From an uncultured Cryptobacterium sp. (GTDB lineage: Bacteria; Actinomycetota; Coriobacteriia; Coriobacteriales; Eggerthellaceae), in the NCBI GenBank assembly GCA_900554685.1, contig USIG01000022.1:1-18776 (forward strand): a DNA stretch of 18,776 nt. The letters are read 5' to 3'. The notes beneath the pieces are model-generated. The model was not told the origin of the DNA, ran no database searches, and saw only the letters and a program-made list of their open reading frames with translations. The position numbers and the translations under genes are program-made. How positions within the stretch are numbered: the stretch's first letter is position 1; the number at the start of each line of letters is the position of its first letter. Positions 13,546 through 18,776 of the stretch are shown piece by piece.

Positions 13546-14244
13546 CTACATTCCTAATCCGCCCATATTGTGAAAGCGTTTTTGGAGCATTTCGGTAGGG
13601 TAAGCGTAATCGATATATTGTTCGAAGGCGTTTTGTGGAGGAACGCCGCTTGCCCTATCGTCGGTGCGTACCAAAACACAAATGGTCATTACGATATCCA
13701 GAATAAGAAATACCGCAAGGGCAGCAGTTACAAAACGGACAAGTTTGCTTTTGAGATTCATCAAGGAAAAACCCTTTTCACAAAGGGGAAGACCTATTTT
13801 TACCCACAGCATACCAAGGGTTCCCCATACAAGTGCATGGAATAAGTCAGTCCGACCATCGAAATTAAAAGGATTATTAAGGTAGCTCCACGCTACGATG
13901 CCTCCGAATGTTTCCATCGCCCAGCTGGCAAAGTATTCAAGGCCTCCGCCAACAAGGGCTCCTATTGCAATAAGAAGAAGCGGGTTTTTCTTTTGGAAGG
14001 GCTCAAGAACAATCGTAAGCAGAACAGCAGCGGTGCCATAGATAGGAGAAAGCGGCCCCCAAATAAATCCAGGGCGACTCTCCCATTCGTTAAATGCAAT
14101 ATAGTGCTGAAGGGTTTCACCAATAAGCCCAACAACCGACATAAGAAGAAATATCCAGACCAACTTTGTAAAGCTCTCTCTGATATGAGTGCGCTCTGGC
14201 ACTTCTGCAGATGATGAGCGCTCAAGTACTGTTGCCTGATCCAT
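13546..14244 (-). CDS. PF06541-like putative ABC-transporter-type membrane protein
   Basis: 232-residue integral membrane protein. It resembles the PF06541 family ('putative ABC-transporter type IV', CmpB), known by family resemblance only: FIWGPLSPIYGTAAVLL at about 60-76, a Glu in GGGLEYFASWAMET near 100-113, and AWSYLNNPFNFDGRTDLFHALVWGTLG at about 118-144. About five to six hydrophobic segments are seen from residue 26 to 190. The Ser/Glu-rich N-terminus and a C-terminal tail of about 45 residues look soluble. Biochemical function is not established for this family. Start ATG follows AAGGAGGG closely. It is divergent from the serine hydrolase gene and convergent with the aldo/keto reductase, so it appears to be monocistronic. 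Confidence 0.82.
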   Translation of the reverse strand: MDQATVLERSSSAEVPERTHIRESFTKLVWIFLLMSVVGLIGETLQHYIAFNEWESRPGFIWGPLSPIYGTAAVLLTIVLEPFQKKNPLLLIAIGALVGGGLEYFASWAMETFGGIVAWSYLNNPFNFDGRTDLFHALVWGTLGMLWVKIGLPLCEKGFSLMNLKSKLVRFVTAALAVFLILDIVMTICVLVRTDDRASGVPPQNAFEQYIDYAYPTEMLQKRFHNMGGLGM

Positions 14245-14282
14245 GTCCCTCCTTATGTCGCCACTTGTTTGTCTAACCTCCT

Positions 14283-14288
14283 ATTCTA
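14283..14288 (-). promoter_or_regulatory. -10 candidate for the PF06541-like gene
   Basis: Minus strand TAGAAT (five of six to TATAAT) would start transcription near 14276, giving a leader of about 32 nt. No good -35 accompanies it. A hairpin (TCGCC/GGCGA arms, 14301-14325) lies just upstream in the 234-bp divergent region; nothing else gene-like is seen there. Confidence 0.3.
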
Positions 14289-14430
14289 TCTGTCGAGGTG
14301 TCGCCAAGCGGGAATGGCTCGGCGAAAAGAAAAAACGAACACAATGTTGAATTAAGGAGAAGTAAGAGGCGTTTGTTAGGGTAAGAAAGAATTTGGTAAG
14401 AAAGATTTTGCCCGATGTTTTACGTACTTT

Positions 14431-14458
14431 CTCCTTAAACTTCAAGGAGGAACTTTTT
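14431..14458 (+). terminator. Hairpin with T-run just before the serine hydrolase gene
   Basis: CTCCTT-AAACTTC-AAGGAG followed by GAAC and TTTTT. It looks like a weak terminator or attenuator. The right arm contains AAGGAGG, which resembles a ribosome binding site but lies 28 bases before the ATG at 14479 with no start codon at usable distance. Confidence 0.4.
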
Positions 14459-14465
14459 AGCGCGG

Positions 14466-14471
14466 TATTAT
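14466..14471 (+). promoter_or_regulatory. -10 candidate directly before the serine hydrolase ATG
   Basis: TATTAT (14466-14471), then seven bases, then the ATG at 14479. If this is the -10, transcription would begin at or next to the start codon, giving a leaderless mRNA. No good -35 is visible. Confidence 0.35.
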
Positions 14472-14478
14472 TTTTGAT

Positions 14479-15954
14479 ATGACAAGAACTCCCCTCAAAC
14501 AAATTATTGCTACTTTGCGTCCTCGGATTGTCCGAAGTCTCGGTGCTTTGCGCTCGTGGGTCAGGCAGGCTGTAAGTATCTTGTGCTTGCGGGCTACACA
14601 AATGGCTAGCATCTTGCGCCCGTGGGTAACACAAGCGGCAGACATTTTGCGTCTGCAGGCTATGCGGACCATTAGCACCTTGCGTCCGTGGGTTTGGGGA
14701 GTGGCCCTGTGTGTTTTGGCTCTTTTTTGTGTGAGCGTGGCTGTTTCGAATACGTGCGTCGATAGATCGTCGTCAGCTCAGATTACGACTGCGGAGAAAT
14801 TCTTAGGCGCAGCGGATACGTCGAATGCTTTAGGGGGTCTAGCAGAAAAGCACTTTCTCGAAGATTCCCAGGTTCGCTTCAGTGAAAATCCCCTTGTTTC
14901 GGAAAACCCAAATGCTTCAACTATTGCCAAACAATTAGGATTCGGTACCACGCGTCAAAAGAGCGCTCCTTGCGTTGAAGAAGGAAGTGGCATGGTGGCT
15001 CAGGTGGGTCTAACTTCTATTCAGCAAGTGGTGTCAAGTCTGTTTATTACCTCATCGGCTTTGCAGAACATACCAAGTGCCGAGGGAGCTCCTGAGAACA
15101 TTTCTCTTGTTGAGGGAGCATCAAGCTTGGACGCTCCGACAACGGGTGAATCACGCGCTGCTCAAACCGATGAAAGTGCCAGCTTGGACAGCCTTACCGC
15201 TGCGATTCGTTCTATGGAATCTCAAGGGTATGAAGTTGGCTGTTTTTTCGTGGACCTCAATTCAGGTGAGGGAGTTGCTTATAACCTGGACACGCGTATT
15301 TATGGAGCCAGTTCATTCAAAGGGGTGTACGCTGCCTACCTGAGCGAACAGCTAGCTGATGGTGAGTCGGGCTTGTCAGCTTCAGCAGTGAGCCTCATGG
15401 ATGACTCTATTCGCTATTCCGATAACAACGCCTTTTCAACGCTGAGAAACTCTTATGATGGGGCGGGATTTGCTCGCTGGGTTGAATCATGTGGCGTCAG
15501 TTCCGATATTGTGCACGATACGCATTTCCCTCGGTATTCAGCGCGCGAATCGGCTCTGTTCTGGTTGCATACGTATCGCTATTTGCAGAGTGGTACAGAT
15601 GCCGCTTCTCACTTGCGTGAGCTCTATACGCAAACAAATGTCTCGTTTATTCGCGATGGCGTAACAGTGGTAGTGGCCTCGGGCGATGAGGTACAGCGCG
15701 ACTCTGGTGCAGGTGAGCAGGAAAACAGCTTTGAAGAGACTATCGGGGAATCGAGTAGTAAGAGCGTTGTTGTGATGAACAAGGCAGGATGGATTGCTTC
15801 GAGTCCTCGCTTTAGTGGACTTTGTGACGCGGGTCTTATTGAGTGTGGCGGGCATACGTATCTGATGTCAATTATGACAAGCGCGCCTGATAGCGCGAGC
15901 CACCGAGACCAAGTGGTCACCCTCGCTAAAGAGCTTTTTAGGCTTCGTTCGTAG
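14479..15954 (+). CDS. Membrane-anchored class-A-beta-lactamase-like serine hydrolase
   Basis: 491 residues. Residues 13-78 are six 11-residue repeats (see the repeat entry), followed by a hydrophobic segment at about 71-93 that should act as a membrane anchor. Residues 94-235 are low-complexity Ser/Ala/Glu-rich linker. Residues 236-491 form a penicilloyl-serine-transferase-like domain: SSFK at 278-281 (Ser-x-x-Lys nucleophile motif), SDN at 314-316, and KAG at 435-437 in place of the usual K-T/S-G. I see no E-x-x-L-N motif, so the deacylating Glu of true class A beta-lactamases is absent. A cell-surface peptidase or esterase acting on the wall is a better guess than antibiotic hydrolysis. 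There is no normally spaced ribosome binding site at the ATG, so the start is less certain than the domain. Confidence 0.85.
   Translation: MTRTPLKQIIATLRPRIVRSLGALRSWVRQAVSILCLRATQMASILRPWVTQAADILRLQAMRTISTLRPWVWGVALCVLALFCVSVAVSNTCVDRSSSAQITTAEKFLGAADTSNALGGLAEKHFLEDSQVRFSENPLVSENPNASTIAKQLGFGTTRQKSAPCVEEGSGMVAQVGLTSIQQVVSSLFITSSALQNIPSAEGAPENISLVEGASSLDAPTTGESRAAQTDESASLDSLTAAIRSMESQGYEVGCFFVDLNSGEGVAYNLDTRIYGASSFKGVYAAYLSEQLADGESGLSASAVSLMDDSIRYSDNNAFSTLRNSYDGAGFARWVESCGVSSDIVHDTHFPRYSARESALFWLHTYRYLQSGTDAASHLRELYTQTNVSFIRDGVTVVVASGDEVQRDSGAGEQENSFEETIGESSSKSVVVMNKAGWIASSPRFSGLCDAGLIECGGHTYLMSIMTSAPDSASHRDQVVTLAKELFRLRS
14515..14712 (+). repeat. Six 33-bp tandem repeats encoding 11-residue units
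   Basis: Units begin at 14515, 14548, 14581, 14614, 14647 and 14680, each opening TTGCG or TTGTG and most continuing to CGTGGG-like sequence. Encoded units include LRSWVRQAVSI, LRPWVTQAADI and LRLQAMRTIST; the last runs into the membrane segment. Period and phase are exact, with no insertion or deletion. An 11-residue period gives an amphipathic hendecad helix with Arg and Trp at fixed positions. Confidence 0.85.
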
Positions 15955-15988
15955 GGCTGCTCTGAGGGGGAGGGGCTGGATATTTTCC

Positions 15989-16029
15989 GCAAAGCGCCTT
16001 TCAGGGGTTATTGAGTTGCGCTTGCTTTG
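15989..16029 (+). terminator. Probable terminator after the serine hydrolase gene
   Basis: GCAAAGCGC pairs with GCGCTTGC (one bulged A) around a 20-nt loop, followed by TTTGT. A reasonable but not strong intrinsic terminator 35 nt after the stop codon. Confidence 0.45.
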
Positions 16030-16058
16030 TGAAGAGCGCTTATCTGGGGCTTATCTAA

Positions 16059-16086
16059 TTGACAAAGATTCAGGCATTGATACCAT
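16059..16086 (+). promoter_or_regulatory. Strong promoter for the CNNM-family gene leader
   Basis: A perfect -35 TTGACA (16059-16064), 16-bp spacer, and TACCAT (16081-16086, four of six) with the extended TGn just before it. Transcription would start near 16093, about 358 nt upstream of the CNNM start codon. Confidence 0.7.
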
Positions 16087-16092
16087 GATGTA

Positions 16093-16264
16093 TCAGTAAG
16101 TTGTAACGCGTTCGCGTTTAATCAACTAAAAGGTACGCGAGGGAACCAGCAAAAGGCTGTTCCAGAAGAGGAGATTTAGCTGTCGTGAACGATTCCGACG
16201 GCGGCGGTCGATGTTGTTCGACACGAAAACGCTCAATTAATCATATCTATGTAGTAAGTGATCC
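16093..16264 (+). promoter_or_regulatory. Structured 5' leader of the CNNM gene, no recognised family
   Basis: Contains a two-part stem-loop at 16098-16128 (AGTTG/CAACT outside, AACGC/GCGTT inside) and a hairpin GGAACCAGC-AAAAG-GCTGTTCC at 16142-16163, followed by a GAGGAG element at 16168. CGCGTT at 16113-16118 can also pair with AACGCG at 16265-16270, the base of the downstream terminator-like stem, giving a possible antiterminator. I compared it by eye with the M-box, yybP-ykoY and c-di-AMP riboswitch consensus and found no match. Confidence 0.45.
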
Positions 16265-16308
16265 AACGCGGTCTATGTCTTGGTGCGACATGACTGCGTT
16301 TTCTTATG
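16265..16308 (+). terminator. Terminator-like hairpin inside the CNNM leader
   Basis: AACGCGGTCTATGTC (16265-16279) pairs with GACATGACTGCGTT (16287-16300), with one bulge and one G-U, around TTGGTGC, then TTCTTAT. About 14 base pairs. It lies after the promoter at 16059-16086 and 150 nt before the start codon, so it would act as an attenuator. Beyond it, TACCTT/AAGGTA (16337-16342 with 16356-16361) followed by GTTTT, and a CCCC-TCAA-GGGG hairpin near 16369, add more structure. Confidence 0.55.
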
Positions 16309-16450
16309 CTTGTAATAAAGTTTACCGTGCTTGGCGTACCTTACCGATAAGCGCGAAGGTAGTTTTGCCCCTCAAGGGGGAGATGGCTGTGTAAGAGCTC
16401 CGATAAAGATTTTGGAATTTTCGCGGCTTATTGAAAGGAACGGATACTAC

Positions 16451-17782
16451 ATGCCGATTTGGGTCAGTTTATTATTAGTGGTTTTCTTTTTGTTGATGAA
16501 TGCCTTTTTTGTTATAGCGGAATTTTCTTTGGTGCGTGTTCGTAAATCGCAGGTTGAACTTCTTGTCGAAGAGGGGAAACCGGGAGCAAAGCGTGCTGCT
16601 CATATTGCCGATAATGTAAACGCCTATCTGTCTGCCTGCCAGTTGGGTATTACCCTTGCCTCTTTGGCTTTGGGTTGGTTGGGCGAACCGGCAATCTCTG
16701 CTTTGTTCCATCCAGTTTTTGTTGCACTTGGCTTGCCTGACGCAGCGGTAACGGCTATTTCGGTTGCTATTGGTTACTTTATTATGACTGCCTTACATGT
16801 TGTGATAGGTGAGTTGGTACCGAAGTCGATGGCTATCTTGAATACCGAAAGCTATGCGCTTCATACCGCAGCTCCTCTTCATGCGTTTTACATGATGACC
16901 TTTCCTATCATGTGGCTATTCAACACGCTTACCAATGGCATTATGCGTTTGACAGGCCATGATACTTCAAAAGAACATGATGCTTATACGGAAGAGGAAA
17001 TCAAAATCCTGTTGGAAGAAAGCGCCGAATCAGGTTCTATCGAGCAGGATCAGTATCAGTATCTGGATAATATCTTCGATCTTGATGACAAGGATGCCGA
17101 ATCGATCATGACACCTCGTACTGAAGTGGTTGCGATTGATTTGGATGATGATCTTGCAACAAACCTCGAGATCATGGGTGCCAATAAGTTCACGCGTTAT
17201 CCCGTTTACAAAGAGGATAAGGACAACATTATTGGCTTTGTGCACATCAAGGATGCTTACCTGCTGCCCGAGGGATCTTCTATGAAGGATCTTCGCATTC
17301 GCACGATTCAGGCCGTTCCTGAAAGTTTGTCAATTTCGAAATTGATGCAGATGCTGCAGGCAAAGCATACCAAGATTGCCGTTGTTGTTGATGAACATGG
17401 TGGTACATCGGGCATCGTTACCATGAGCGATGTTGTCGAACAGATTATTGGTCGAATGGAAGACGAATACCTGCATGATGACCAAGACGAAATTCTTAAA
17501 GTTCGCGAAAATCAGTATGTGGTGGATGGATCGCTTCCGGTAGATCAATTTGTCGAGTTCTTAGGGTTCGAGCCTGTTCCTGTTTATGATTACGAAACAG
17601 CGGGTGGTTTGATGCTTGACCTGCTCGATAAGATTCCCGAAGAGGGAGACCAATACGAGCTGGTTCATGACGATAAGAAGTTCACACTCGTTATCAATAT
17701 CATGGACGGTTACCGCATTGACAAGATCAGCGTGCTTATCGAACATATCGAGCTCCCCGAGGAAGAAGAGGAAGACAAGTAG
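16451..17782 (+). CDS. CNNM/CorC-family (hemolysin-like) transporter with CBS pair
   Basis: 443-residue membrane protein. Residues 1 to about 175 are the DUF21/CNNM membrane domain: NAFFVIAEFSLVRVRKSQ at 17-34, the family's GITLASLALGWLGEP at 66-80, and IGELVPKSMAI at 119-129. Residues 205-335 hold two CBS motifs (SIMTPRTEVVAID; VVDEHGGTSGIVTMSDVVE), and 350-435 the CorC_HlyC domain (VDGSLPVDQF). Relatives mediate Mg2+ or Co2+ export or homeostasis; the 'hemolysin' name is historical. The tail is acidic (EEEEEDK). I start at ATG 16451, where the membrane domain begins, with AAAGGA about 11 bases upstream; an ATG at 16331 would add 40 hydrophilic residues without support. The long leader before it suggests RNA-level control. 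Convergent with cydC, 14 bp between stops. Confidence 0.94.
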   Translation: MPIWVSLLLVVFFLLMNAFFVIAEFSLVRVRKSQVELLVEEGKPGAKRAAHIADNVNAYLSACQLGITLASLALGWLGEPAISALFHPVFVALGLPDAAVTAISVAIGYFIMTALHVVIGELVPKSMAILNTESYALHTAAPLHAFYMMTFPIMWLFNTLTNGIMRLTGHDTSKEHDAYTEEEIKILLEESAESGSIEQDQYQYLDNIFDLDDKDAESIMTPRTEVVAIDLDDDLATNLEIMGANKFTRYPVYKEDKDNIIGFVHIKDAYLLPEGSSMKDLRIRTIQAVPESLSISKLMQMLQAKHTKIAVVVDEHGGTSGIVTMSDVVEQIIGRMEDEYLHDDQDEILKVRENQYVVDGSLPVDQFVEFLGFEPVPVYDYETAGGLMLDLLDKIPEEGDQYELVHDDKKFTLVINIMDGYRIDKISVLIEHIELPEEEEEDK

Positions 17783-17797
17783 AGCAAAGCTTGCTCT
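17781..17797. other. Hairpin spanning the convergent CNNM and cydC stop codons
   Basis: AGAGCAA-AGC-TTGCTCT, a perfect 7-bp stem overlapping both stop codons. There is no U-tract on either side, so it may only block read-through or stabilise 3' ends. Confidence 0.5.
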
Positions 17798-18776
17798 TAG
17801 GCGAAAACCATGCCCTGCTCAAGCGATAGAAGCTGTTGGAAATAACTGTTATGGTGTGCAAGATCCTGTGGATGGCCGTCTAGTTTTAGGCGGCCTTTTT
17901 CTAAGAAAAGAACGCGATCCATAGCGCTTACTCCTTGCAGATGATGAGTGATCATCAGAATCGTTTTGCCTTTGAGCGTTGAAAAGATTGAATCTAAAAC
18001 CTGCTGTTCAGTGAGAGGGTCAAGACCCACCATGGGCTCATCCAGTATGACAATGGGAGCGTCTTGCAGCAAAACGCGGGCAAGCGCAACGCGATGACGT
18101 TCTCCGCCAGAAAAACGAAGACCGGCTTCATCAACAATCGTATCAAGACCTTGAGGCAATCGTTCAAGAAGGGAAGAAAGCCCTACTTTTTGAAGAATCT
18201 CAGTAAGGAGCTCGTCGTTTGCATGAGGGTTTCCTATTAAAAGGTTATCGCGCAGTGTCGTGTTGAATACGTAAGTGCGCTGCTGAATTACTCCGAAATA
18301 ACGGGAAGCATCGGTGTGAAGTTCGCTCGGAGCAATCTGATTTCCTTCGGAATCGATAAGGAGCACTTTGCCTTCGGTAGGTGCTAAATCTCCTCGGATA
18401 AGCGAAGCAAGAGTTGATTTGCCTGCGCCACTTTTGCCCAAGATGGCAACCTTTTCTTGAGCAGGGAGGGAAAGCGAGAAATTATCAAGAAGAAGACGCT
18501 TCGTTTGGGGATACGAGAAGCTTACCTTTTCTAATCTGATTTCTTGAATGCGAGGTCTTTCGGGGTTTGAGAGATGATCTGTACTTTGGTTCTCTGATGA
18601 AGGATTTTCGGCGCATGCGGGGCTTTCTTTGAGGATACGAGGCTTTGCGGATATTTTTGCAAGAGGCTTAGTGTCCACGGAAGGCAATTCATTGAGGCGT
18701 TGCACGGAATCTTGATGAGCGCGAGCCTCCGTTGCGGCTGCAGGGAGGGGCGCAAAAGCATCTATAAGAGGGAAAT
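17797..18776 (-). CDS. cydC: ABC exporter ATPase/permease, CydC-like (5' part outside the window)
   Basis: C-terminal 325 residues of a fused permease-ATPase. CydC with CydD exports cysteine/glutathione and is needed for assembly of cytochrome bd oxidase. The frame is open to the window edge; the first 35 or so visible residues (DAFAPLPAAATEARAHQDS then VQRLNEL) match the end of a CydC membrane domain. After an unusually long Ser/Asn/Pro-rich linker of about 40 residues comes the nucleotide-binding domain: Walker A GKSGAGKST near visible residues 113-121, signature FSGGERHRVALAR at 221-233 (Phe replacing Leu), Walker B VILDEP near 242-247 and the switch His in ITHHL near 277. The GTG at 18705 is not the true start, because coding continues upstream. 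CydC rather than another exporter is inferred from the linker-flanking residues. Confidence 0.85.
   Translation of the reverse strand, partial: FPLIDAFAPLPAAATEARAHQDSVQRLNELPSVDTKPLAKISAKPRILKESPACAENPSSENQSTDHLSNPERPRIQEIRLEKVSFSYPQTKRLLLDNFSLSLPAQEKVAILGKSGAGKSTLASLIRGDLAPTEGKVLLIDSEGNQIAPSELHTDASRYFGVIQQRTYVFNTTLRDNLLIGNPHANDELLTEILQKVGLSSLLERLPQGLDTIVDEAGLRFSGGERHRVALARVLLQDAPIVILDEPMVGLDPLTEQQVLDSIFSTLKGKTILMITHHLQGVSAMDRVLFLEKGRLKLDGHPQDLAHHNSYFQQLLSLEQGMVFA
17874..17900 (+). terminator. Intrinsic terminator for the CNNM gene, inside cydC
   Basis: Plus strand GGCCGTC-TAGTTTTA-GGCGGCC (one G-U pair) followed by TTTTTCT. It lies 92 nt after the CNNM stop codon and within the 3' coding end of cydC on the other strand, where it encodes EKGRLKLDG. 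It is the only good terminator found for the CNNM transcript. Confidence 0.8.

Noticed and set aside
16129..16180. T-box or M-box element
   Set aside because: GGTACGCGAGGG resembles but does not match the T-box sequence, and the M-box consensus is absent; no aminoacyl-tRNA-related gene follows.
16185..16394. 69-codon GTG-started frame with GAGGAG upstream, before the CNNM gene
   Set aside because: The spacing is long (11 bases), the protein looks like random sequence, and the frame is occupied by a terminator-like hairpin and other leader structure. Kept only as an alternative in the leader finding.
16331..16450. 40-codon N-terminal extension of the CNNM protein
   Set aside because: Hydrophilic, no ribosome binding site, and it precedes the expected first membrane helix; overlaps leader hairpins.

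Overview
The window reads as chromosomal DNA of an anaerobic, Gram-positive, amino-acid-using bacterium of moderate GC. Several TTG/GTG starts, amino-acid transporters under glycine riboswitches, an acetyl-CoA hydrolase/transferase-type CoA-transferase, an aldo/keto reductase carrying two 4Fe-4S clusters and a CydC-type ABC exporter fit the Coriobacteriia (Eggerthellales; something like Cryptobacterium). This placement is inference from gene content, not from a marker gene. I see no rRNA, tRNA, IS element, CRISPR array or phage gene.

Layout. 1-2540 (minus strand): two tandem paralogous AGCS sodium:amino-acid symporters (the first cut by the window edge), each behind its own glycine riboswitch and a shared 35-nt upstream block. 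2541-5805 (minus): a short-chain dehydrogenase and a 14-TM-type DHA2 efflux transporter fused to two CBS domains. 5806-8084: an intergenic operator array, a divergent TetR regulator, a strong terminator and a second, DHA1-like, MFS transporter. 8085-12020: a degenerate repeat tract between convergent genes, then a CoA-transferase (minus) divergent from citrate synthase (plus) and pyrE. 12021-13528: a 19-bp tandem repeat, a hairpin, a small overlapping leader ORF and the Fe-S aldo/keto reductase. 13546-15954: a PF06541-type membrane protein divergent from a membrane-anchored serine hydrolase whose N-terminus is built from 11-residue repeats. 15955-18776: a strong promoter and about 360 nt of structured leader with an internal terminator-like hairpin before a CNNM/CorC-family transporter, convergent with a partial cydC whose 3' end carries the CNNM terminator.

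How the genes relate. The glycine sensors presumably tune amino-acid uptake to glycine supply. The TetR protein probably controls one or both flanking MFS pumps. CoA-transferase and citrate synthase both handle acetyl/acyl-CoA and share a divergent promoter region. The most unusual content is regulatory: paralogous riboswitches with similar sensors but different downstream platforms, a leader without a recognised family before the CNNM gene, small leader ORFs, a terminator encoded within an opposing gene, and a hendecad-repeat tail on the serine hydrolase.
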